Below, piece after piece: positions 36,511-46,127 of a stretch of 64,000 bases of DNA. The DNA lies in NCBI GenBank assembly GCA_947498325.1, contig CANMKE010000014.1, forward strand, positions 1 to 64,000. Direction: 5' to 3'. Numbering within the stretch: the stretch's first letter is position 1; every line of letters starts with the position of its first letter. The DNA is from an uncultured Persicobacter sp. GTDB lineage: Bacteria > Bacteroidota > Bacteroidia > Cytophagales > Cyclobacteriaceae. The translations under genes were made by a program, and so were the position numbers. A model generated the notes under the pieces. That model worked only from the letters and a program-made list of their open reading frames with translations. It did not search any database and had not been told where the DNA came from.

Positions 36511-39500
36511 ATGAGAAAATTACTGATTATTTTGACCTGTATTTTGTCCTGTATTTTGAATACGGCCGCACCAATTGCTGCTCAGCAACGGATGCGGGTC
36601 AATATCAGTCAGCTTAATGTAAGTGCTTTTCCCTCGGCCATTACCAATTCTATTGTGCAGGATGAGCAAGGCTTTATCTGGGTGGGTACCGATCAGGGGC
36701 TGTGCCAATTCGATGGTTACTCGGTGCGCACCTTCAGCAAAAGCCAATACCCACAACTGGCGAGCAACCGCATCAGTGCCCTCAACTACGACCGCAGCCG
36801 CAATATCCTGTGGATTGGAACCTGGCGCGGCCTTTCTTACCTCGACCTGAAACAGGAAAAAATTTGCAGGGTTGAAGCCTCCAAACAAGCGGCGGTGCGA
36901 AGCCTGATGCTGGATCAGCAAGGCCAACTGTGGGTCGGTAGCAATACAGGACTCGCCACCTATCAGTTTCAAAAGGGCCAACTTCTCCGAAACAACCTGA
37001 CCCAAAACCTGCCACATCATACCGTGCGATGTGTGGCTAACATCGATCAGAATAGCGTCTGGGTTGGTACATATGATGGTCTTTCTATTTATCATAATGC
37101 ATTGTGGGAAAAAGTAGAATTCCCGAAGGAAACCCTGAAAAATGCTATGACTATCGGCAATGACCTTATTTTGAGCATTTTGCCGATTATTTACAAAAAA
37201 CAACAAGCCGTAGCGGTCGGTACACAGACGGGCCTCCGTATTCTCGATGAAGCGGGGCATGAGCTGGCCTACTACAATCAGAAAAATTCGGCTTTAAGCA
37301 ATGAGGTGATAAAATCCATGCTTCCGCTGGAGAACAAGCTTTTGCTGGGCACAGATTTTGGGCTGAATATATTAGACCTGAACAGCGGTCAGGTGCAATC
37401 CTTCTATCATGATCCTGAGCAATTACACAGCCTGCCAAGCAATATTATCCGTGCCCTTTTTCAGGACAAATATGGGATGATCTGGCTGATGACTGACGAC
37501 GGCATCGGCTTGCTTCAACAACAGGATCCGGCCATTCGGTTTCATCCGGTATTGTATTCCGACCACGGGATTAAAAGTGGTAACCACATCAAAAGCATGG
37601 CCCTGATGAGTGGTAAATTGTGGATGGCCACAGAACACGGGCTCATCAGTGAAACCCTTGCCACCCACGAGCACCAATACCTCACGGCGGAGAAGGACAG
37701 CAGGGCACGGCTGAATCTCGATCAGGTTAATGTGGTCAGGAAGTCGCCAGCTGATCAACTGTGGATCGGCACCTCTGCCGGCATCAATATCTGGGATCCT
37801 GCCACAGAACATATGCAATCCATTCGGGCAGGAAAGGAAAACGGCTTGCAGTCCAATTACATTGCCGACCTGATGATCACGGCACAGGAACAGCTCGTCA
37901 GTGCGTGGGAGGGAGGGGTATTTTCCGCTCAAAAGGGGCAGAGGCACCTTTTTAAAAAGATCGGAGATTATTCCGGCGCGCAGTTCATTGCAACGCCATC
38001 ATCAAAATTGATTTTTCATGATCATGCCTATTACCAATATATTGATGGGCAGATTCAGCCGCTTGAATGGCTGAACAAATTACTGGCCGATGTTCCGGTA
38101 ACCTTTGCCGGAATTGCCCATAAAAATTGCCTTTATATTGGCAGCGAAGGGAAGGTTTACCAGTTTGACCTCCACCAAAAGCGCCTGTTGAAAATTATTC
38201 ATTACCCTTTGCCACAGCCCATGCCGATCATCAATTTGGCGATAGACCGACAGGGAGGACTCTGGGGGACCACCGCCCATGTTTTTTTCAAAGTGGAAGC
38301 CGACCATTGTGTGATTTTTCCTTTGGTGCAGGTGTATTCGGCGGTACATCTTCATGCCAATTGTGCGTTTATCAGCCCCGATAATATGATGTATATCGGT
38401 GGGAAAAATGGTTACCTTTCCATTGATATCGACCAACTGAATTATCCCAACAAAATTCCGCAGCTGAAAATTAGCCGGCTGAAAATTAATGGTAAAATGG
38501 ACCATGCCCGAACCACGGAAATCAATGATCACCGGAACATCACCTTACACCACGACGCGTCTTCCGTTAAAATTGAGCTGAGTAACTTTATGTTTGCCAA
38601 TCCGGCAAATCAGACTTTTACTTATCAGCTTGCCCCTCTTGACCAGCGGGCACATATTCTCAAGGATGGAGATAATGCCATTGCATACAGCCACCTGCCG
38701 GCGGGGAAATACCAGCTGAGCATCAATAGCTATAATCAATATGGGATTACCAACACCAAACCGATGGTCATCCAGCTGAGTATTTTGCCTCCCTGGTGGA
38801 AGTCCGTACCTGCATTGGCGGGATATTTCCTCCTTTTTCTGTTGTTGGCAGGAACAGGAATTTACATCTATCTGCGGGAAGAAAGGCTGAAAAATGCCAT
38901 GAAAATTGCGCAGCTAAATCAGCAACATATCCGGCAGGACCTTGAAAACCGGCAGACCTTTATGGTCAATATTTCCCATGAACTTAAAACTCCTTTGAGC
39001 CTCATTGGCCCTCCTTTGCGCAGTATTGTGCATGAATTGCCCCTGAATGATCAACAGCGAGAGTTGTTCAATATCAGTTTTAAAAACATTGACCGGCTGC
39101 AAAGTTTAAGCTCGCAAATTTTGGAGTATCAGATGGTTGAAAGTGGCGTTGCGCAATTAACACCCGTTCCTGTAGAGCTGGTGGCTTTTTTACAGACCCT
39201 CTTGCAGGCCTTCACCCATTTGGCCGATCGTAAGCAAATTCAGCTGAAACTCGACACAAACCTGCCGACCTTCTTTTGCGCCCTCGACACCCAAAAGCTC
39301 GAAACTATCCTGCTGAACTTATTGGGGAACGCAATGAAATTCACCCCACAGGGGGGAGCGGTTGTTTTGGGGCTTTCTGCCCAGCCCGCGGACCAACAAA
39401 TTACCCTGACCGTTACGGATAATGGCATCGGGATTGGGGAAGCACAGAAGGCAAAAATTTTCGACCTCTTTTACCAGACAGAAAAGGGGAAAAGTGTTGC

Positions 39501-40452
39501 GGAAGGTACCGGTATAGGCCTGGCGATGGTTCGGCAGTTCGTCCAATTGATGCAGGGCAGCGTGACCGTTACCTCTGAACAGGGGCAAGGGAGTTGTTTT
39601 AGTCTCCGTCTGCCCGTGGAGCTTAGCAAGCAGACGCACACTCGCACCGACAAGCCCGCAGGCACTTCGGTAATGCCAAATACTGAAAAACCAATGGGGC
39701 AAAAGATATTGCTGGTCGATGATAATGAGGACATTCTTTCGTTTTTGTCCCTTTCCCTGAAGGCGGACTATGAACTGCATTTTGCATACGATGGGCTGTC
39801 GGCGGTGGAGCAGGCCAAAACAATTCTGCCTGACCTTATTCTGATGGATGTAATGATGCCAATTATGGACGGCTTTGAAGCATGCGAAAAAATGCGGAAC
39901 ATCGCCGAATTACAGGCGGTTCCTATTGTGTTTCTCACGGCTAAGGGAGCCCCGGAGGACCAACTGAAAAGTGTGCTTGTGGGTGGCGACAGCTTTATTG
40001 CCAAACCCTTTGATTTACAGTTCCTGAAAGAGAAAATCAAGCGGATTTTACGGAAAGATCAGGCCGTGCGTGATTTTATGCAATCGCAATCCCAATCGCC
40101 CATACCAACCGTAGACCCTGCAAATAATCAGGATTATGAATTCATGCATACGGTTTTACATTTTATAGAGGAACATCTCAGCGAGGAAACCTTAAATGTA
40201 CAGTTGGTCGCCGATAAAATGAACATCAGCAGTACGCACCTCTACCGCAAGGTGAAGGACATTGACGGAAGAACACCCAAGGAGCTGATTACTGTTTATC
40301 GTATGGAAAAGGCAGGCGCGATGATTCGCAATAATGAAGGCAATATCACCGACATTATGTATGCGGTGGGTTTTTCTTCCCGATCCACTTTCTCAAAAAG
40401 CTTTAAAGCCTACTTCGGCCTTGCGCCATCAAAATACAAACAAGGGGAGTAA
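36511..40452 (+). CDS. Hybrid two-component system regulator (HTCS)
   Basis: 1313 residues combining sensor, kinase and DNA-binding regulator in one chain. The signal peptide spans about 1-24, and the periplasmic part (about 25-760) is two beta-propellers of reg_prop repeats (GFIWVGTDQGLCQFDGY, ILWIGTWRGLSYLD, DQLWIGTSAGINIWD) ending in a Y_Y_Y domain. A membrane helix lies at about 768-790. The histidine kinase has phospho-acceptor His823 (NISHELKTPLSLI) and ATP-binding boxes (NAMKF, DNGIGI, GTGIGLAM). The receiver domain starts near 1067 (ILLVDDNED), with phospho-acceptor Asp1113 (LMDVMMP). The C-terminus is an AraC-type helix-turn-helix (about 1211-1313). HTCS proteins sense a specific oligosaccharide and activate the adjacent PUL. 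Position after locus B suggests galactan fragments as ligand; this is inference. Confidence 0.97.
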   Translation: MRKLLIILTCILSCILNTAAPIAAQQRMRVNISQLNVSAFPSAITNSIVQDEQGFIWVGTDQGLCQFDGYSVRTFSKSQYPQLASNRISALNYDRSRNILWIGTWRGLSYLDLKQEKICRVEASKQAAVRSLMLDQQGQLWVGSNTGLATYQFQKGQLLRNNLTQNLPHHTVRCVANIDQNSVWVGTYDGLSIYHNALWEKVEFPKETLKNAMTIGNDLILSILPIIYKKQQAVAVGTQTGLRILDEAGHELAYYNQKNSALSNEVIKSMLPLENKLLLGTDFGLNILDLNSGQVQSFYHDPEQLHSLPSNIIRALFQDKYGMIWLMTDDGIGLLQQQDPAIRFHPVLYSDHGIKSGNHIKSMALMSGKLWMATEHGLISETLATHEHQYLTAEKDSRARLNLDQVNVVRKSPADQLWIGTSAGINIWDPATEHMQSIRAGKENGLQSNYIADLMITAQEQLVSAWEGGVFSAQKGQRHLFKKIGDYSGAQFIATPSSKLIFHDHAYYQYIDGQIQPLEWLNKLLADVPVTFAGIAHKNCLYIGSEGKVYQFDLHQKRLLKIIHYPLPQPMPIINLAIDRQGGLWGTTAHVFFKVEADHCVIFPLVQVYSAVHLHANCAFISPDNMMYIGGKNGYLSIDIDQLNYPNKIPQLKISRLKINGKMDHARTTEINDHRNITLHHDASSVKIELSNFMFANPANQTFTYQLAPLDQRAHILKDGDNAIAYSHLPAGKYQLSINSYNQYGITNTKPMVIQLSILPPWWKSVPALAGYFLLFLLLAGTGIYIYLREERLKNAMKIAQLNQQHIRQDLENRQTFMVNISHELKTPLSLIGPPLRSIVHELPLNDQQRELFNISFKNIDRLQSLSSQILEYQMVESGVAQLTPVPVELVAFLQTLLQAFTHLADRKQIQLKLDTNLPTFFCALDTQKLETILLNLLGNAMKFTPQGGAVVLGLSAQPADQQITLTVTDNGIGIGEAQKAKIFDLFYQTEKGKSVAEGTGIGLAMVRQFVQLMQGSVTVTSEQGQGSCFSLRLPVELSKQTHTRTDKPAGTSVMPNTEKPMGQKILLVDDNEDILSFLSLSLKADYELHFAYDGLSAVEQAKTILPDLILMDVMMPIMDGFEACEKMRNIAELQAVPIVFLTAKGAPEDQLKSVLVGGDSFIAKPFDLQFLKEKIKRILRKDQAVRDFMQSQSQSPIPTVDPANNQDYEFMHTVLHFIEEHLSEETLNVQLVADKMNISSTHLYRKVKDIDGRTPKELITVYRMEKAGAMIRNNEGNITDIMYAVGFSSRSTFSKSFKAYFGLAPSKYKQGE

Positions 40453-40468
40453 GGGCGTTCAACCGGCG

Positions 40469-40900
40469 CTACTGAATCGATAACCATAAAGCCAGTGCAA
40501 AACCGGCAATCAGCAGGCCGATCATCCTGCCCAAAGTTACCGAATAGCCACGGATCGTCAGTTGATGCTGCCGGTCCATTTGGCGGATCATCGGATACAT
40601 TCGCCAAAAGAAAGTAGTGATGGTGATGATCAATGCTGCCATGCTGAGCAGTTTTAGTTCCGAATCACCGGCAATGAGAATCACGAGCAACAGCACCACA
40701 AAAATTAATTTTGTGCCCGCCACCCAATTGATCAGGTAACGAATAAGCCAGTGCAGTTCCGGATGTTGTTTCGATGCCTCATAGGCCTTGAATACCCCCA
40801 AAGCATTGCCTTTGGTAGAACCTGGGAAAAAATACAACAGGATAATATTGAGGGTTTCAAAAATTAAAAATACCCCAAGTGCGATGGTCAAAACAGTCAT
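40469..40900 (-). CDS. Four-helix membrane protein of unknown function
   Basis: 143 residues from the ATG (an in-frame TTG two codons upstream is a weaker start). Four hydrophobic segments: LTIALGVFLIFETLNIILLYFF, YLINWVAGTKLIFVVLLLVILIAG, LLSMAALIITITTFFW and MIGLLIAGFALALWL. I do not recognise the family, and it has no catalytic motif that I can see. It converges on the HTCS gene with only 16 bp between the stop codons, and it is unlikely to belong to either PUL. Confidence 0.8.
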   Translation of the reverse strand: MTVLTIALGVFLIFETLNIILLYFFPGSTKGNALGVFKAYEASKQHPELHWLIRYLINWVAGTKLIFVVLLLVILIAGDSELKLLSMAALIITITTFFWRMYPMIRQMDRQHQLTIRGYSVTLGRMIGLLIAGFALALWLSIQ

Positions 40901-41121
40901 TGTCAAAAGGTGGTGGTTAACAACCCCAATATAGATTACTTAAAGATGATCTCATAGGCAGGCCAGCTGTTTTTAATGGTTTCAAGGTGCTGCGAGTTCA
41001 TGAATCACACCTCAAAATTTACTTGATTTTCTGTGGTTCACAGCAGGCAGAAATTCAAACAGGTTTTGCGGGGAGTGTAAATCGGTTATCGCGCTATGAA
41101 GTTGGCTGGGCGGTAAAACAA

Positions 41122-41152
41122 ATCAGCCTTTTGCGGTGTGCAAAAGGCTGAT
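41122..41152 (-). terminator. Intrinsic terminator of locus C
   Basis: A 13-bp perfect stem (ATCAGCCTTTTGC / GCAAAAGGCTGAT) with loop GGTGT, followed on the minus strand by TTGTTTT. It lies 37 bp after the last GH30 gene and should end the locus C transcript. The 220 bp to its right (on to 40901) hold only a 21-codon frame. Confidence 0.8.
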
Positions 41153-41189
41153 GCTTATTTTTCTCCCTTTTCAGGGAAGGAAATACTAT

Positions 41190-42659
41190 TTAATATATTA
41201 CCGACTGAATGCCGTGTGCAGGGATGCTAAGATCAATGGCCTGGTTTTCAATATACAAATGATAATCGATATCCATGTCGGATTGGTTCATTACCACGGT
41301 AACCATTTGCTCATCCTTGTTCAGGAAGGACGTACTCAGCAGGTGGCTTCTGCTGGAAACGGTACTGATTCGTTTGGCGCCTGGTCGGATAAATTTAGAA
41401 AAATGACCGATATAGTAATAGGAAGGGGTGAAGATCAGGCTTCCTTTTTGGGTGTCTGCGTGAACGGGGGCAAAGCAGAAGTTACCTACATGGTTTGGCC
41501 CACCATTTTCATCCAAAAGAATATTCCAGTCGGTCCATCCCGCAGTTCCACGGTTGAAATCATTGATCATCGATTTTCCATAGCGTTCAGCATTGCCCCA
41601 GAACTGGTATTTTTGAGGGTCAAAAGCTTCGTTACAGCCTTCCGTAAAGAGCAATTTCTTATCAGGAAAAGATTCCGACAGGTTGGTCAGGTTGCCCCAC
41701 ATCGGTTCTCCACCTGCCCAGTTTTCATACCAATGGAAACCTGTTCCCCAGGCATATTTCGCCGCTTCGGGATCTTCAAAGATGGTATTGGCCCGTTGGT
41801 TGATCAGGTCCCGGTTATGGTCCCAAACCACGATATTTTTATCTCCAAGTCCTTCATTTTCAAGGACCGGCCCGAGGTGATTTTTCAGGAAGTCTCTTTC
41901 TTGTTCAGCGGTATAAATACAAGACTCCCATCGCTGTACGGCCATCGGTTCATTCTGAATGGTAATTCCCCAAAGTGGGATGCCTTCCGCTTCGTAGGCT
42001 TTGATAAATTTGGCATAATATTTTGCCCAGCTATCGTAATATTCCGGCAACAGGTGCCCGCCTTGCAGCATGTTTTTATTGTCTTTCATGAAAGCAGGAG
42101 GTGACCACGGGCTCGCGTAGATCATCAGTGGTTCTTTGGCAGTGGCCATTGCCCGCTTGATGGTCGGCAATCGTAATTGCTTGTCTTTTTCAATGCTGAA
42201 AGTTTTCAGTTCTTTGTCCCCCTCCTGAATATAGGTATAGCTGTTGGAGCTGAAATCACAACTGTGGATTGTGGTTCGCAACAGGGAATACCGGATACCA
42301 TCTTCAGAATAATAGGCGTTGAGTAACTCTTGCTGCTTGTCTTCAGGGAGTTTGGCCAGTACTTCTGCAGAGGCATCGGTAATTGCGCCACCAATACCGA
42401 TAAACTCCTGAAATTGCTTTTGGGGGTTTACAAAAATATTGACACTCGCCTCGAGCGGTTGCGGCTCGGTATTGAAGGTCCGTTCGCCTTCAAAAGCCAA
42501 TCGCTGATCGGACTTTTGAGCGGTGGTATAAACTTTGGCCGTTTTGCCTGCCACCTTGAATTTGATGGCAGCATTAAGGGTCGCTTTATTTTCTTTGGGC
42601 TGGCAGCCAATCACTGCTGAACACAGCAACAGGGCAGCCCATAATTTAGGATATTTCAT
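41190..42659 (-). CDS. GH30 glycosidase, lipoprotein (locus C, last gene)
   Basis: 489 residues; the start is the ATG of MKYPKLWAALLL. A lipoprotein signal ends at Cys19 (SAVIGC). A TIM barrel with side beta-domain shows the GH30 hallmarks: QEFIGIGGAITDASAEVL at the start, ASPWSPPAFMKDN in the barrel, acid/base Glu237 (ITIQNEPMAV) and nucleophile Glu340 (LLFTEGCNE). GH30 holds beta-glucosylceramidases, beta-1,6-glucanases, xylanases and others. The segment WTDWNILLDENGGPNH resembles glucosylceramidase-like clades, whereas the next gene upstream looks more like subfamily 3. It may act as the exo-enzyme that releases glucose from oligosaccharides made by its neighbours; this is inference. Confidence 0.93.
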   Translation of the reverse strand: MKYPKLWAALLLCSAVIGCQPKENKATLNAAIKFKVAGKTAKVYTTAQKSDQRLAFEGERTFNTEPQPLEASVNIFVNPQKQFQEFIGIGGAITDASAEVLAKLPEDKQQELLNAYYSEDGIRYSLLRTTIHSCDFSSNSYTYIQEGDKELKTFSIEKDKQLRLPTIKRAMATAKEPLMIYASPWSPPAFMKDNKNMLQGGHLLPEYYDSWAKYYAKFIKAYEAEGIPLWGITIQNEPMAVQRWESCIYTAEQERDFLKNHLGPVLENEGLGDKNIVVWDHNRDLINQRANTIFEDPEAAKYAWGTGFHWYENWAGGEPMWGNLTNLSESFPDKKLLFTEGCNEAFDPQKYQFWGNAERYGKSMINDFNRGTAGWTDWNILLDENGGPNHVGNFCFAPVHADTQKGSLIFTPSYYYIGHFSKFIRPGAKRISTVSSRSHLLSTSFLNKDEQMVTVVMNQSDMDIDYHLYIENQAIDLSIPAHGIQSVIY

Positions 42660-42700
42660 GTTAAATCGTTTAAGTTGAATGAGCATTTTGTCTGGATCAT

Positions 42701-44143
42701 TTAAAAGACATAAGTGGCTACTGCACCGGGCAGCAGGCTGGTAACATAGGATTCGCCACCTACTGCTACATTAAAGTGTGTCTCTTCCTGGCTGTTGTTC
42801 ATCACTAATAGGACCACGCTTCCATCTTCATTTTCGAAAGCCACATTGGGCAGCTTATTCGAGGTGTTGGAGTTGATGCGGTAAGCCCCGGGACGCACAA
42901 ATTTTGATAAATGTGCAATGATATAGTAGGCGGGATTTCTGCTGACCTGATCGCCATTGATGGTCAGTGCACCAAGGCACTGATCGCAACCGCCTTCAGT
43001 GTGGGGTTCCAGGTTGGCATCGGCGGCCAGGTTCCATTCCAGGATCACCTCACACCAGTTTCTGCTTGCCCCGATGGTCACATTTTGGGTGTGCCATTGC
43101 AAATCTGCTGCAAAATCGCCCGGAGCACCCACCCATTGTTCTGTAAAATAGAGTGACTTTTGAGGAAAGGCAGCATGCAAACCTTCCAGCGCATTGATGT
43201 CGCCGGCGTACAAGTGGAATGCACTTCCTGCAACATATTTATTGGCCTCAGTATCTTTAAGAATATCCATTGGATAATCCATACGGTCGGCATTATGGTC
43301 ATAGACAATCAGTTTGGTTTTCAGTCCGGCGCGTTCAAAGGCAGGGCCGAGGCTTTGCTTAACAAAGGCTGCCTGATCTTCCGCCTCCATATACATACTT
43401 GGATTATTTCCAGGATGCAACGGTTCGTTTTGAATCGTGATGGCGTCAATGTCAATACCATTTTCTGCCATTTCTTCCACATATCTTTGCAGGTACAGCG
43501 CATAGGCATCGTAAAAAACGGGCAGCAGGCTACCGCCTTTGGAGGCTTTGTTGGTTTTCATCCATACCGGCGCCGACCACGGAGAGCTGAGAAACTTGAT
43601 CTCTGGGTTGATCTCCAGAATTTCTTTAAGCACTGGAATCAGGTATCGCTGGTCTTCCTTGAGGCTGAAATGACTCATGGATTCATCGGTTTGCCCTTCG
43701 GGGAGGTCATTGTAGGAGAATACTTTCTCGTCCAAATCCGATGCGGCAATACTCAGGCGCAGGTAACTAACACCTATGGCATTTTCTTCCTGTGGATCGA
43801 AAAGTTCCGTTAAAATGGCTTTTCTTTTTCCTGCCGACATTTTCATCAGGTGCATCGCACTCCCCCCGGTCATGGTATAGCCGAAGCCTTGCATTTGCTG
43901 ATAGCGCTCCTCTGCATGAATGTTGATGGTCTGAAAATTATTGTCTTTGGCAATATCAATCCCTGTTTCCTGTGGGCTGAACTGATTGGTTTGGTCAGGG
44001 GTGCTGAGGTAAAATTTTACCGACAAGGTTTCTGGTGGTGGCGGCAATATTATTGGCTCATCCTTCTGGCAGCCAAAATTGCCATAGCTTAAACAGCTGA
44101 ACAATAAAAAACTTAAAAACAAATTCATCTTTCTCCTCTTCAT
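42701..44143 (-). CDS. GH30 glycosidase, subfamily 3-like, lipoprotein (locus C)
   Basis: 480 residues. A lipoprotein signal ends at Cys25 (GNFGC) and is followed by a proline-rich linker. GH30 features: YQQMQGFGYTMTGGSAMHL, SSPWSAPVWMKTNKAS, acid/base Glu240 (ITIQNEPLHPG) and nucleophile Glu335 (LYFTEQWVG). The cysteine-containing GGCDQCLGALTI segment is shared with the 930-residue enzyme at 52.7 kb, so these two are the closer pair. Subfamily 3 includes endo-beta-1,6-glucanases, so beta-1,6-glucan is the likely substrate. It lies 41 bp ahead of the other GH30 gene and 147 bp after the SusE/F-like gene. Confidence 0.94.
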   Translation of the reverse strand: MKRRKMNLFLSFLLFSCLSYGNFGCQKDEPIILPPPPETLSVKFYLSTPDQTNQFSPQETGIDIAKDNNFQTINIHAEERYQQMQGFGYTMTGGSAMHLMKMSAGKRKAILTELFDPQEENAIGVSYLRLSIAASDLDEKVFSYNDLPEGQTDESMSHFSLKEDQRYLIPVLKEILEINPEIKFLSSPWSAPVWMKTNKASKGGSLLPVFYDAYALYLQRYVEEMAENGIDIDAITIQNEPLHPGNNPSMYMEAEDQAAFVKQSLGPAFERAGLKTKLIVYDHNADRMDYPMDILKDTEANKYVAGSAFHLYAGDINALEGLHAAFPQKSLYFTEQWVGAPGDFAADLQWHTQNVTIGASRNWCEVILEWNLAADANLEPHTEGGCDQCLGALTINGDQVSRNPAYYIIAHLSKFVRPGAYRINSNTSNKLPNVAFENEDGSVVLLVMNNSQEETHFNVAVGGESYVTSLLPGAVATYVF

Positions 44144-44219
44144 ATCATTAAAAATTGGGGTAGTGCAGGGATATTTTCAGTGGCCGCCAGTGTTGGGTTT
44201 TGTCAAAATTGATTTAAAA

Positions 44220-44250
44220 AACTATCACGAGAGAACCCCTCGCGATAGTT
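44220..44250 (-). terminator. Hairpin between SusE/F-like and GH30 genes
   Basis: AACTATC-CGAG pairs with CTCG-GATAGTT across one mismatch (44220-44250), around an AGAACCC loop. It sits 41 bp after the SusE/F-like stop. With little T-run it is more likely a partial terminator or mRNA-stabilising hairpin that lowers expression of the two GH30 genes downstream. Confidence 0.5.
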
Positions 44251-44290
44251 CTGATCTTGCATGGTCGTGCCAGCGAAAATACTTTACACC

Positions 44291-46021
44291 TTATTGTTCT
44301 GTGAATGCGTATTGACCTGTTTGGTAATCTTCAGCCACTACAATACTTACTTCGTAACTGCCATCTTTGGTAATGTTAAGGAAGTTGTTCCCCCCATTCA
44401 CCGCTGTACCAGAAAGCTCGCCTTCCTTCCCATCCTGAGCACCAAACTGAATGGCCCATGGGGAGTTGATTTTAGAATCGAAATTGGCACTCAGGTCAGT
44501 TGTTACCCTAAAAGTGAAAGGGTGGGAGTAGGTCATCACGGCTTCAATACGGTCGTCCCATCCGCTGTTGGCATCATCCCAGTGGAACAGTTTGAGGTTG
44601 TAATAAGACCAATTGAATTTGGATACCGAGAAGTCCAGCTCGAGCATATATGCCTGATCTCTTGCGACAGTCATGTTGGCTTCATCAGGAATCAGCGTGA
44701 TGCCCTTATTCACCCAGTCCGCCTCGGGCGTTTGCGTTTCGCCGATCATTTCCAGGATAGAATAGCCGTCGCCACTGCCATCTTCGGCAGCATTGATGGT
44801 GTAATTCACCCCTGTTTGCATTGCAATATATTGTGGTGCGGTGAAGGTGTTTTCGTCTTTGGTAAATTCAAATACTTTCACACCATCCGCAAAGAAATAC
44901 AAATTGTCTGGTGCAGGCATTGGGTCTCCGCCGTTAGGGTCACGTTCATAAGTATAGGTGAATCCGTCCCCCGAAAGATCTACCGTAAATATAAACGCGC
45001 CCTTAGCATCGAATGGAATATCCATAAATTCAAGACCCTGGCCCTCTGCGTCATTTTCCATGACCAGCTCATTCGCTGTACCGACCACCTGCTTTATCAG
45101 GTAATCCCAGTCGCCATTCAGACGGAACACAAAACCTGCTTTCTGTAAGATGTTTATTTTGCCTTTGAAAACGCCATTTCCTTCATAGGCGATCGGTTCG
45201 TCTCCGCCCCATCCGCCTTCGATCGCATCACCAACCACCGAGAGGTGCTCGACTTTCATCAAATCGTAAGTCATGCTTTCAAGGTCTACTTTTATGCGGT
45301 ACACGCCGCTTTCTGCCACCGTAATGCCGTTGCCCCCTTTTTCAAGCGTGCCATCAGCACCACCGAATGCTACGGCAGGCGCGGAATTTCTATTGTAAAA
45401 GAAGAAGGCTCCATCGGCATTGAGTTGATGATAAACCTCAAATTGATAACCAGGATTTCCGTCTGCTTCCTGCAGTCTTTTCAGGCTTGCTGCATTGGCC
45501 AATTTTTCTCCAACTTCTGTTGCTGTACCACCGATAAATAATTCGGTAGGCAGTTCTTCACTCACGAATCGCGTAAAGGTGATGGCCTTGCTGTCCATAC
45601 TGTTTTTGGACAGGGAAGAAGCTACGGCATACCAGGCAATTTTGGCTTCAGCTGCTACCGGAAATCCTGCAAGAGCGAGGGCATCGTCAATTTCCTTATG
45701 GGTTAATTTCAGGGAAAGGTCCGTGCCGGCATTGCCAGATTTCACGGCCAAAATTGGGTGGGATAAATCGCTACTTCCTGCGGTGTCGAGCACTACGCTG
45801 TAAGTGATGCCGTAGCCAGCGGTATTGCTTGCGGGTTCCCAGCTGAAATTGATCGCCGTGTTTGGGGTCTCCTCATTAAGGACAATTTTACTGTCGGCTT
45901 TTGGGCTGGAAGCCACAGGCTTGCTGAGGTCCCAGTTACCTACCGGATCCATGGTTTCTGTCGTACATGACAGCATCATGGTCATGGCGAGGAAATAAAT
46001 ATATATGATATGATTTCTCAT
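44291..46021 (-). CDS. SusE/SusF-like surface glycan-binding lipoprotein (locus C)
   Basis: 576 residues. The lipoprotein signal ends at Cys19 (TMMLSC). An Ig-like SusE N-terminal domain (about 45-150, AINFSWEPASNTAGYGITYSV) is followed by beta-sandwich modules starting near ELFIGGTATEVGEKL (about 165), LSVVGDAIEGGWGGDE (about 260), NLYFFADGVKVFEF (about 370) and YMLELDFSVSKFNWSYYNLKLF (about 450). The last module carries several aromatics that could stack on sugars. The position directly after SusC/SusD makes it the surface glycan-binding protein of locus C. Ligand inferred as a beta-1,6-glucan from the GH30 neighbours. Confidence 0.83.
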   Translation of the reverse strand: MRNHIIYIYFLAMTMMLSCTTETMDPVGNWDLSKPVASSPKADSKIVLNEETPNTAINFSWEPASNTAGYGITYSVVLDTAGSSDLSHPILAVKSGNAGTDLSLKLTHKEIDDALALAGFPVAAEAKIAWYAVASSLSKNSMDSKAITFTRFVSEELPTELFIGGTATEVGEKLANAASLKRLQEADGNPGYQFEVYHQLNADGAFFFYNRNSAPAVAFGGADGTLEKGGNGITVAESGVYRIKVDLESMTYDLMKVEHLSVVGDAIEGGWGGDEPIAYEGNGVFKGKINILQKAGFVFRLNGDWDYLIKQVVGTANELVMENDAEGQGLEFMDIPFDAKGAFIFTVDLSGDGFTYTYERDPNGGDPMPAPDNLYFFADGVKVFEFTKDENTFTAPQYIAMQTGVNYTINAAEDGSGDGYSILEMIGETQTPEADWVNKGITLIPDEANMTVARDQAYMLELDFSVSKFNWSYYNLKLFHWDDANSGWDDRIEAVMTYSHPFTFRVTTDLSANFDSKINSPWAIQFGAQDGKEGELSGTAVNGGNNFLNITKDGSYEVSIVVAEDYQTGQYAFTEQ

Positions 46022-46047
46022 GATTGAAAATCTTGGGTTGTGAAAAG

Positions 46048-46118
46048 GGCAGGGCGGTTCTTTGGTTCAGGCGGGAGGCTTGAACCAGAGAAAAGATGAA
46101 TATAAATCATGCCCTGCC
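46048..46118 (-). other. Nested hairpin between SusD and SusE/F-like genes
   Basis: GGCAGGGC (46048-46055) pairs with GCCCTGCC (46111-46118), and inside it TGGTTCA (46063-46069) pairs with TGAACCA (46081-46087). The element fills most of the 106-bp gap. Such intergenic hairpins commonly set the ratio of upstream to downstream mRNA; that role is inferred here. Confidence 0.55.
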
Positions 46119-46127
46119 TGAAAATTA

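Noticed and set aside
40936-41001. 21-codon leftward frame (MNSQHLETIKNSWPAYEIIFK)
   Set aside because: The peptide looks protein-like, but an upstream in-frame stop and short length leave no way to support it; it may be a gene fragment.
41136-42104. Open frame of about 322 codons opposite the last GH30 gene
   Set aside because: Antisense to an intact GH30 with both catalytic glutamates; it also runs through the terminator hairpin.
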